Below are positions 18,747 to 25,748 of a DNA stretch of 64,000 nucleotides, in pieces. The stretch is from positions 1,054,001 through 1,118,000 of the forward strand of contig CBDBMH010000001.1 of the NCBI GenBank assembly GCA_965207275.1, written 5' to 3'. Position 1 is the first letter of the stretch; each line of letters opens with the position of its first letter. The notes under the pieces are model-generated. The model made no database searches. It saw only the letters and a program-made list of their open reading frames with translations, and was not told where the DNA came from. The stretch is from Bin22 sp965207275 (lineage in GTDB: Bacteria; Chloroflexota; Dehalococcoidia; Lucifugimonadales; UBA3495). The position numbers and the translations under genes were made by a program.

Positions 18747-19685
18747 ATGACGAGGCATCGAACAATCGAAGGTACTGCGGCAGGACTGCCGCCCTTTGAT
18801 TTCGCCAAGACTCTGGACTTCTTGAGAGGGTTTCCACCAACCCTGGGTAAGCTATCGGTTGTTGGTGACAGCTTGTACTTAGCCGCAAGGGTAACCGGGC
18901 GTACCGTCCTGTTTCACGTAAGGTGCAAGTTCGGCGCTGGCGATGGGGTTCTGGACTACACTCTCCATACTACTGAACCAGAAGAAACGGAGGGACTGGA
19001 GCAAGATGCAGTGTGGTTGCTCCGCTGGCTACTCAGCCTGGACGACGACTTGGGGGAGTTCTACGGTGTTGCCAAGAACGACACTTGCTTCGTTCCCGTA
19101 ATTCGGGAACTGCATGGCTATCACCAGGTGAAGTTTGGGAGCCCCTTTGAGGCCGCCACCTGGGCCATAGTCAGCCAGCGGAACCGCCTTTCCACAGCGA
19201 GAACGCTGTATCAGAGCTTCTTGGAGGCTGTAGGCCATCGCATTCATCTGGACGGCCACGACTATTGGGCCTTTCCTGACCCGCAGGAAGTTGCTCCATT
19301 GGAGGAAGCCGCCCTGCCGCTTGCATTGCATGACTTTCGTAGAGCCGAGTACATCCTCGATGTTGCCAGAGCGCTTGCATCGGTAAAGCCGGACTTTCTC
19401 CAGTGCGCGCCCGACGGCGAGGTGGAAGGGTGGCTGCTGGGAATACGAGGGATCGGCCCATGGTCAGCCCGGTTTATTCTGTTGCGATCCATGGGACGTT
19501 ACCAGGGGCTGCCGGAGAATGAGCGGGAACTCACGCGTTCGGCGTCGCTGGTCTATGGAACTGGCCTGACCCTGACGCCGCAAGACGTGGAAACCATCTC
19601 CAACAAGTACGGTCGGTGGCGGGGGTACTGGGCCCATTACCTGCGGGTGTGGGCGCAAAACAGGCTGACGCCACGAAGTTTGTGA
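18747..19685 (+). CDS. AlkA-like HhH-GPD DNA glycosylase homologue
   Basis: A 312-residue protein with the domain order of AlkA-type 3-methyladenine DNA glycosylases: an N-terminal beta domain (about 20-110), then the helical HhH-GPD domain (SPFEAATWAIVSQRNRLSTA near 135; LLGIRGIGPWSARFILL near 233). The hairpin that binds DNA is clear. Where AlkA has its catalytic aspartate (LPDD), this protein reads LPENE, so the key acid is Asn or Glu. It may be inactive, use another acid, or bind a different lesion. The start at ATG 18747 follows GGGGGAAAG; the frame is open further upstream. Confidence 0.78.
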   Translation: MTRHRTIEGTAAGLPPFDFAKTLDFLRGFPPTLGKLSVVGDSLYLAARVTGRTVLFHVRCKFGAGDGVLDYTLHTTEPEETEGLEQDAVWLLRWLLSLDDDLGEFYGVAKNDTCFVPVIRELHGYHQVKFGSPFEAATWAIVSQRNRLSTARTLYQSFLEAVGHRIHLDGHDYWAFPDPQEVAPLEEAALPLALHDFRRAEYILDVARALASVKPDFLQCAPDGEVEGWLLGIRGIGPWSARFILLRSMGRYQGLPENERELTRSASLVYGTGLTLTPQDVETISNKYGRWRGYWAHYLRVWAQNRLTPRSL

Positions 19686-19989
19686 ATAGCCAACACATGG
19701 GGGTTATACTCAGAGGTCCGCCGAAGCGGACCGGGAGGTCGGAACATGCTGAAAACCGTTAACTGAATCAGCGGTATTGCAGCGCCATACGAAAGCTACC
19801 GAAAAACCTGTCACCGTTCTTAAATGGGCTACAAGAGTTCGGGTTGGCGACGTCGGCCGCCTGTGCCTCCGGGCAGCGGCCCACGCAGTTTCCCTTTCGT
19901 GTCTATTCGTGGATCAATTATGCTCTATGGTATGCTACGGACACCGGGCCGAAACCGGCCAAAGGTAATGAATTAAGGAGATGAGCATA
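19686..19989. other. 304-bp gap with a strong hairpin
   Basis: Holds the hairpin GGTCCG-CCGAAG-CGGACC at 19715-19732, 30 bp after the glycosylase gene, without a T run. The rest shows no gene. AAGGAG at 19976-19981 serves the next gene. Confidence 0.55.
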
Positions 19990-21039
19990 ATGCCAGAAAA
20001 AATCGCAATCATGGGCGCTGGCGCTTTGGGCAGCTACGTGGGCGCCTTTCTGACCCAGGCCGGCGAAGACGTGACTTTCATTGATATGTGGCCCGAGCAC
20101 GTGGAAAAGATGCGCGCCGAGGGCCTGCGGGCCAGCGGCAGCCAGGGCGACTTCACCGTGCCGGTCAAGGCCATGCACCTGACCGACGCCCAGGGCATCA
20201 CGGAACCTTTTGATTTTGCCTTCGTTGCGATGAAGTCTTACGACACCGAGTGGGCCACCCACTTCATCAAGCGTTACGTCAAGGACGACGGCTACTTCGT
20301 GTCGCTGCAGAACTGCTGGAACGATCCGCTGATCGGCGAAATCGTGGGGCCACAGCGGGAGATGGGCTGCATCGCTTCGCACATCGAGGTGGCCCTGTGG
20401 GAGCCGGGGCACGTCATCCGGGGCGGCGCGCCAGGGCGGGACCACGGGCATGTGGTGTTTCGCGTGGGTGAGCAGTCGGGCCGGATTACTTCCCGCAGCG
20501 AGAGCGTGGCCCAGAAGCTGGACAACATCGACGCCGCCTACGCCACCGATAATCTTTGGGGGGAGCGATGGGCCAAGCTGTGCCAGAACGGCATGGGCAA
20601 TGCCATCTCGGCCATGACGACCCTTGGCTCCCAGGAAATGGCCCAGGACGCCCGCTTCCGCATGTTCCGCATCCAACTGGCCAAGGAGGGCGCCCAGGTG
20701 GGCCTGGCCCAGGGGCTGAACGTGGTGGCCATCAATGGCATTCCTGCCGAGACGTGGGCCGACGCCGACAAGGGCGAAGTGTTCGAGGAACTCAACGACA
20801 TAATGAGTCGGGCCGGAGGGCGGGTAAACTGGCTGGCTTCCATGGCCCAGGACGTTCACAAGGGTCGGCACTCTGAAGTGGACTTCATGAACGGCCTCAT
20901 CTGCAGCAAGGGCCGCGAAACGGGCGTTCCCACACCCTTCCACGATGCCATAGTGGACACCATGCATGGCATTGACGACGGCTCCCTGAAGCCGGACCCG
21001 TCCAACGTGGACATTATCATGAAGGCGGTGGGGTTGTAG
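19990..21039 (+). CDS. Ketopantoate reductase family (PanE/ApbA-like) dehydrogenase
   Basis: A 349-residue two-domain NAD(P)H-dependent reductase. The Rossmann loop is IAIMGAGALGSYVGAFLTQAG at the N-terminus; the catalytic lysine region is RWAKLCQNGMGNAISAMT (near 195) and the C-terminal helical domain ends with GRHSEVDFMNGLICSKG and GVPTPFHDAIVDTM, the typical substrate-binding block. Many family members beyond PanE reduce other 2-keto acids, and there is no pantothenate gene nearby, so the substrate is open. Start 19990 chosen because AAGGAG lies 8 bases before it; ATG 19981 touches that site. Confidence 0.87.
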   Translation: MPEKIAIMGAGALGSYVGAFLTQAGEDVTFIDMWPEHVEKMRAEGLRASGSQGDFTVPVKAMHLTDAQGITEPFDFAFVAMKSYDTEWATHFIKRYVKDDGYFVSLQNCWNDPLIGEIVGPQREMGCIASHIEVALWEPGHVIRGGAPGRDHGHVVFRVGEQSGRITSRSESVAQKLDNIDAAYATDNLWGERWAKLCQNGMGNAISAMTTLGSQEMAQDARFRMFRIQLAKEGAQVGLAQGLNVVAINGIPAETWADADKGEVFEELNDIMSRAGGRVNWLASMAQDVHKGRHSEVDFMNGLICSKGRETGVPTPFHDAIVDTMHGIDDGSLKPDPSNVDIIMKAVGL

Positions 21040-21067
21040 GTCTTGAACGTACCGAATAGGCAGGCGG

Positions 21068-21706
21068 TTACCAGGAAGGTGGCTTGGTGATGGTACCCTG
21101 AACGTCGGATAGTTGGCTTGGGAATTGACTCGCGCTCAGCGGGCCTCGGCGAATCGGGCGGTAGAAGTCGGATACTTGGGACAGCGCCCAACTCTTGGTC
21201 CTTTGCGGGTTGAAAACACCGACGGTCATGTCCAGTTGAGTTCGTAGAAACTCGATAGGGGTCTTGAAGTCGGAGTCATTGGAAAGCAGTACCGCCATTT
21301 CACACTCCCCGCCCAGGGAGTCTGCCATCAAGTAGGTGGTCAGGTTGACATCCGTACCCTTTTCCTCCGTCTTCAGTACCAGGGCAGTCTGCGGGCCGGC
21401 GGGAGAAGGCTGCGCCAGGGGTATCCTGACGGCGTTGGTCAGAAAGTGGCCGTAATGTATGGTCAGGTTTGGTATGGTTTGCAGCGCACGAAGATAAAAC
21501 AGTTGGCGTTGAGGCTGGAGCGGATTTGCTGGCTTGGGGCTGAGCAAAGCGGTAAAGTATCGGATACGGTTAATTTCGTGGGAGGGTAGGAGCAGACTGC
21601 ACAGTTTTGCCAAGTCCAGCCAACGGTAGGGAGAATCCTTCAAACAACCGTAATAGAGGTTGAAGCCGTCAACGTAAACGTTGGTTTTCACAAACCGGTC
21701 CCACAA
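21068..21706 (-). CDS. NYN-domain (LabA/DUF88-like) putative ribonuclease
   Basis: A 212-residue NYN-domain protein related to PIN nucleases. The first acidic residue is in VYVDGFNLYYG (near 13), and the later ones in GTDVNLTTYLMADSL and AVLLSNDSDFKTPIEFLR (near 120-155), so the metal-binding aspartates are all present. Members cut RNA or act in RNA quality control. The C-terminal 40 residues are basic. It is preceded, on its own strand, by two hairpins at 21710-21760. It faces the ketopantoate-reductase-like gene. Confidence 0.82.
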   Translation of the reverse strand: MWDRFVKTNVYVDGFNLYYGCLKDSPYRWLDLAKLCSLLLPSHEINRIRYFTALLSPKPANPLQPQRQLFYLRALQTIPNLTIHYGHFLTNAVRIPLAQPSPAGPQTALVLKTEEKGTDVNLTTYLMADSLGGECEMAVLLSNDSDFKTPIEFLRTQLDMTVGVFNPQRTKSWALSQVSDFYRPIRRGPLSASQFPSQLSDVQGTITKPPSW

Positions 21707-21708
21707 AT

Positions 21709-21724
21709 AGCTGAAGCCGCCCTA
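21709..21724. terminator. hairpin GCCGCC-CTAA-GGCGGC
   Basis: A 6-bp perfect stem with a 4-base loop directly upstream of the reverse-strand NYN gene, followed by a weaker CTCTG...CAGAG stem. No T run, so it may be a 5' leader structure rather than a terminator. Confidence 0.4.
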
Positions 21725-21849
21725 AGGCGGCCTCGCGCTCTGCCGTCGAGTCGACAGAGGTTGTAGGCTTAGTGTACCGATAATTCAGCTATACGTCAAG
21801 GTAATTGTAACCACTCTGAGCACGGCTACCCGCCTGGTGAGGAGGCTTT

Positions 21850-22320
21850 ATGTTCATCAAGGTTGAACCGGCCGGATTCTTCATGTACACGGTGCAGTTG
21901 ATCTTTGATCCGGAGAGCCCGGATTCTGAAGACCAGGAAGTGCGGGACTACCTGACCGACCACGAGCTGGAGCCACGCTACCAGTACCAGATTGAACAGG
22001 AGGGCCGCCCCTGCGACGTCCTGCAGTTTGGGGGCTGCTACCTGGGCCGCCACCTGCAGTCGGTGGGCCAGATACAGCGCCACGCGGTGGAGGTAGAACT
22101 GCTGACCGCCGAGGTGGAAGGCCACCTGGCGGGCCTGGCATTGCCACAACTGTCGGGAGCAGGCTTCGACAATGGAGCCAAGATGCGGGAGACGGTAACC
22201 GCGCTGGTTTCCGAACTGCACCAGGAGTCGGCCTTCCAGCCCGACGAGAACGGGGAACTGGCGGTTGCCCTGGACCGGGCGGAGGTTAAGGCGGCGGCGC
22301 TAAGGGTGTTGGGAAGGTAG
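21850..22320 (+). CDS. Hypothetical protein
   Basis: A 156-residue acidic protein that I do not recognise. It starts behind GAGGAGGCTTT. No membrane segment; the N-terminal part (VQLIFDPESPDSEDQEVRDY) looks like beta strands joined by acidic loops. Codon use is like the housekeeping genes, so it is a real gene. No clear partner: the next gene starts 72 bp on and is AT-richer. Confidence 0.65.
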   Translation: MFIKVEPAGFFMYTVQLIFDPESPDSEDQEVRDYLTDHELEPRYQYQIEQEGRPCDVLQFGGCYLGRHLQSVGQIQRHAVEVELLTAEVEGHLAGLALPQLSGAGFDNGAKMRETVTALVSELHQESAFQPDENGELAVALDRAEVKAAALRVLGR

Positions 22321-22392
22321 ATATCTGAATCGATATGCTGATGGTAGAGAACCCATGTTCATGATATTGCCACACCACGGAGGCTAGGTTAA

Positions 22393-22869
22393 ATGCTCGA
22401 AAACGCTGGCAACTTTGCCAGCATAGCCGGTGCTCTGGTATCGGGTATTGCACTAGCCGTTGCCATATACCACATTATAAAATTAAGGGGCGAAGCTCAC
22501 GCGGCCAGATTGGCCGCGGAAGAAGCCCAACGATTGATTAGGCGAGAGACTACGGGCACAGATATAACCCGACTAAATGAGAGAATTCAAGGTCTAATTT
22601 ATTTGCTTCGAAACGAAGATAGAGAACGGGCCCTCGAAAGATTTCCCGACATCAGGAATTTATTCATAGATATACGAAGGCATCACCCCGCCTTAACCGC
22701 AGACCATCGCAGCCAAATTCAGGACACGATTACGACCTTAATGGATATGCAGAATGAACTGGACGCATCGTTCGGTGGGATCCAGATTGAAGTTAGAACC
22801 AAAATCATTACCGACCTAACTGATTTTCAAACGAATTTACTCGTAGAGCTGGAAGACCGTCTTGAGTAG
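22393..22869 (+). CDS. Hypothetical membrane-anchored coiled-coil protein
   Basis: A 158-residue protein with one N-terminal membrane segment (SIAGALVSGIALAVAIYHII, about 10-29), then a long helical part with Arg/Glu-rich coiled coil (GEAHAARLAAEEAQRLIRRE). Function unknown. Its start lies behind GGAGG at good distance. The DNA is visibly AT-richer than the surrounding genes, as is that of the next gene, which begins 19 bp later. The two probably form one unit gained by transfer. Confidence 0.65.
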   Translation: MLENAGNFASIAGALVSGIALAVAIYHIIKLRGEAHAARLAAEEAQRLIRRETTGTDITRLNERIQGLIYLLRNEDRERALERFPDIRNLFIDIRRHHPALTADHRSQIQDTITTLMDMQNELDASFGGIQIEVRTKIITDLTDFQTNLLVELEDRLE

Positions 22870-22888
22870 TTCGGTCTCGGAGGAAGGA

Positions 22889-23227
22889 ATGCCTGAAGAG
22901 GGATTGAACGAAGTAGCGAACGAATTATTGCGGCTTTCTCGAGATAGGAAGCTTTCCTGGAAGCAGACTAGAAGAGAGAATGAATACCGTGTTAGTTTCC
23001 CGGATATGTCGTTTTCGATATCGAATGAAAGAGCCCGAGGGTATTTCCAACTAAATATGATAGACGAATCTGGCAATGTTATTGAAAGTCTTCGAAGGCA
23101 GGCACCCATTCCATCTTCGGATGAAGTAGAGGAAGTTCCAGACCTTGTCGAGATTTATAGCCTTGCCTCTTCCTACATTAAAGAAATCAACATCCAAAGG
23201 GCTCTGGATTACCTAAAGACCAGATGA
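22889..23227 (+). CDS. Hypothetical protein paired with the membrane coiled-coil protein
   Basis: A 112-residue soluble protein of unknown function. It starts at ATG 22889, right after GGAGGAAGG; a TTG at 22862 would overlap the previous gene. The middle (EYRVSFPDMSFSISNERARG) looks like a small beta domain, followed by a helical tail. AT-rich codon use matches only the gene before it. Confidence 0.6.
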   Translation: MPEEGLNEVANELLRLSRDRKLSWKQTRRENEYRVSFPDMSFSISNERARGYFQLNMIDESGNVIESLRRQAPIPSSDEVEEVPDLVEIYSLASSYIKEINIQRALDYLKTR

Positions 23228-23242
23228 TTTGGTTCCGACCCC

Positions 23243-24658
23243 TTACCGCCGGTAGCTGTACCCCCTTGGCGTGCGTTCGCAGTTGAGGCGGCGGTTGAGG
23301 TGCAGGCCTTCCAGGACGAACTCCGTGGCCGAGGCTTGAAGCTCAGGACGGGGGTCTTCCGTCAGGCGGGCTACCGCCTCGGTCAGACCTTCCACCCCGG
23401 AGGCCATGGTCGGATATTCCTCCGCCGGCTTTTCGCTGCTCGTCTCGGCCTGGCTGCCCAGGTCGAAGGCGGTTACCACGTCCTCCAGGGAGTCCACGTC
23501 GAAGTAGCGGCCGAACACCCGCAGCACCGCCCGCTTGGTCAAATCCTCCATGACCCGGTCCTCGCGCCCCTCCTCAAAGGTCTCCAATTCGATCTTGCCG
23601 CCAAAGGAGGCGGAGATGTAGGGGAGGTCGCTGATGCGGGGGCAGGCCACCGTATCGCCGGACTTGATGGCGCGGCGGACGGCGTTGCTGAGCAGGGTCT
23701 CGTAATTGGCGATGGAGACCCGGACGCTGACTCCCGAGCGCTGGTTGATCTCGTTGCTGGCGCGGGCCTGGGCGGTTATCTCGGCCAGGATCTCCTTCAT
23801 GTACTGGGGAACAACCAGGTTGTCCTCGTCCATGAAGCGGGCCCGCTCCTGGTCCATGATGGTAATCTCTTCCTCGATGTAGCGGGGGTAGTGGGTGTGA
23901 ATCTGGGAGCCGTACCGGTCCTTCAGCGGGGTGACGATGCGGCCGCGGTTGGTGTAGTCCTCGGGGTTGGCGGTGGCCACCACGTAGACGTCCAGGGGCA
24001 GGCGAATGCGGTAGCCCTTGATCTGCACGTCCCTTTCCTCCATCAGGTTGAACAGGCCCACCTGGATGCGCTCGGCCAGGTCGGGCAACTCGTTGATGGA
24101 AAAGATGCCCCGGTTGGTGCGGGGCACCAGCCCGTAGTGGATAGCCTGCTCGTCGGAGAGATGCCGCCCTTCGGCCACCTTGATGGGGTCGATCTCCCCG
24201 ATGAGGTCGGCGATGGAAATGTCGGGGGTGGCCAGCTTTTCTGAATAGCGGTCTTCCCGTCCGATCCATTCGATGCCGGTGTCGTCGCCGGATTCGGAAA
24301 TCCTGTCGCAGCGGCCCTGGCAGATGGGGTTGAAGGGGTCGCAGTTGATCTCGCAGCCGGCAATCTTGGGGATGGCCTCGTCCAGCAGGTTGACCAGACT
24401 GCGGATGATGCGGGACTTGGCCTGACCCCGTTCGCCCAGCAGAATCAGGTCCTGGCCGGCCAGGATGGCGTTTTCCAGTTGGGGGATGACGGTGTCTTCG
24501 AAGCCGATGATGCCGGGGAACACGACCTCTTCGGCCCGCATCTTGGCCACCAGGTTCCTGCGCATCTCCTCGCGCACCGGAGTTATCCGGTAGCCGCTGT
24601 CCCGCAACTCGGCGATAGTTTCGGGCAGGTTGGCGCCCAACTGTGCCAAAGAAGTCAT
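23243..24658 (-). CDS. MoxR/magnesium-chelatase-like AAA+ ATPase
   Basis: A 471-residue AAA+ protein of the ChlI/MoxR helix-2-insert clade. Walker A is GERGQAKSR (near residue 77), Walker B region GIFSINELPDLAERIQVGLFNLMEE, sensor 1 YVVATANPEDYTN, followed by the second lid domain. Related proteins work with VWA-domain partners to insert metals or remodel proteins. No VWA gene follows here; the gene ends next to the AT-rich pair and starts next to a gap, so the partner must be elsewhere. A Cys-rich insert (CEINCDPFNPICQGRCDR, about 102-119) is notable in this branch. Confidence 0.85.
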   Translation of the reverse strand: MTSLAQLGANLPETIAELRDSGYRITPVREEMRRNLVAKMRAEEVVFPGIIGFEDTVIPQLENAILAGQDLILLGERGQAKSRIIRSLVNLLDEAIPKIAGCEINCDPFNPICQGRCDRISESGDDTGIEWIGREDRYSEKLATPDISIADLIGEIDPIKVAEGRHLSDEQAIHYGLVPRTNRGIFSINELPDLAERIQVGLFNLMEERDVQIKGYRIRLPLDVYVVATANPEDYTNRGRIVTPLKDRYGSQIHTHYPRYIEEEITIMDQERARFMDEDNLVVPQYMKEILAEITAQARASNEINQRSGVSVRVSIANYETLLSNAVRRAIKSGDTVACPRISDLPYISASFGGKIELETFEEGREDRVMEDLTKRAVLRVFGRYFDVDSLEDVVTAFDLGSQAETSSEKPAEEYPTMASGVEGLTEAVARLTEDPRPELQASATEFVLEGLHLNRRLNCERTPRGYSYRR

Positions 24659-24893
24659 CGTCTCCCTCCGAGATGAAACAAAGGAATATAGCCGTAAGAA
24701 CGCCGGGCTAGTATAGCACAGGGAAGATCGCCCTCACCCCGGCGAAGGCGGACGTTCCAGGGTAATCGCGTTTTAAGGCTGTCATGCTGAGCCCTTCGGC
24801 CCGGCTCAGGCTGAACTCAGCCGAAGCATCTGAAACCGTACGTGCCAGCCAGTCATTGGAACCCAATCCACGACACCCAAGCAAGAGTTTAGA

Positions 24894-24915
24894 CCCTTCG
24901 GCAAGCTCAGGGTGA
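24894..24915. repeat. family A dispersed repeat
   Basis: CCCTTCGGCAAGCTCAGGGTGA. Near-identical copies lie at 28489-28510 and 28793-28814; variants at 24788, 25026, 34010-34074, 38623-38720, 47756-47780 and 51968. All are between genes. Confidence 0.8.
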
Positions 24916-25125
24916 CTTGACTCTCTGCTGCCAGTCCTGGCGCAATTTGAGGAAAATCTATTGTGCGATTGCTCTGGCGGACGTTCCACCCTCCCAGAGG
25001 GCGAGGGCGCTGCGAGGGCCTCAGGATGATTCTTCGACAGGCCCACCAATCCGCCTGAGGCGGATGGTCGCTCAGGATGAGCGGATGCAGGGAAGCAGGT
25101 ACAGAACTGGATTTTTTTGTATTCC

Positions 25126-25300
25126 GGGCCGTTTTGGGCCATTTGGGGCCGTTTCGTATTTGAAATCGGGGGTGGGCAACGGTCCGACGGGCCGAATTTT
25201 GGGCCGGCGCCGGGGTAAGTCCTATCTGTATTCCGGAAAAAAGTGGCCCACATTCCCGCTTTTCCGGGGCCGTTTTGGGCCGTTTTGGGCCACTTGAGGC
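25126..25300. repeat. GGGCCGTTTTGGGCC direct repeats
   Basis: The unit occurs at about 25126-25140 and again, in tandem, at about 25266-25290, each time after TTCCGG. It reads the same 'TTTTGGGCC' step with short variable spacers; function unknown. Confidence 0.6.
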
Positions 25301-25552
25301 CCTCAGCCCGCGGCCTGGATTCCGTATCGTGTCCGGAGTGACGGGGGTGGCGGGGCGAAATGTCAGTTTTTCCGAGCATATCCTGTCATTTCCGAGCGTT
25401 TTGTATTTGGCCTTGCGATTGCGGCGGCGGGTTCTTGGCGGATTGGTCGCCGCCGGTCGTCGGGCCTGGGCGCTGAAAGAGCCGGGTTATTTTTGGATGC
25501 TGGGTTTATGGTGACGATTGGTTACGCGGGGTGGCAAGGGGGAAGTGTCAGG

Positions 25553-25627
25553 GGAATTGGGAATTGGGAATTAGGAATTGGGAATTAAGAGGTAAGAATT
25601 AAGAATTAAGAATTAAGAATTAAGAAT
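25553..25627. repeat. short tandem repeats (GAATTGG / GAATTAA)
   Basis: About ten 7-base units: first GAATTGG variants, then GAATTAA units. A simple-sequence tract just before the restriction-modification gene; likely unstable in length. Confidence 0.85.
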
Positions 25628-25748
25628 GGGGGTGGGGTTAGGATAATCCACGAAAGGAGATTATGACAGGTATAGGTAGACCAGCACTAGCGGAAAAGCT
25701 AACATTGGTCGAAGATGATGCAGGGAAGCATTGAAGAGAAGGCGGGGT

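Larger units (their letters stand above)
24659..25748. other. 1.09-kb repeat-rich non-coding region
   Basis: No supported gene despite long open frames. It holds repeat-family-A copies (24788-24819, 24894-24915, 25026-25082), two blocks of GGGCCGTTTTGGGCC-type repeats (25126-25160, 25266-25300) and a run of GAATTNNG-type 7-mers (25553-25627). This looks like a recombination-prone spacer ahead of the restriction-modification gene. Confidence 0.6.

Noticed and set aside
24708..25379. 223-codon reverse frame in the repeat-rich spacer
   Set aside because: Made of repeat-family-A and TTTTGGGCC repeat sequence; no ribosome site and no fold.
25126..25627. Direct repeats as a possible CRISPR array
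   Set aside because: Units are short or without regular unique spacers, and no cas gene is nearby.
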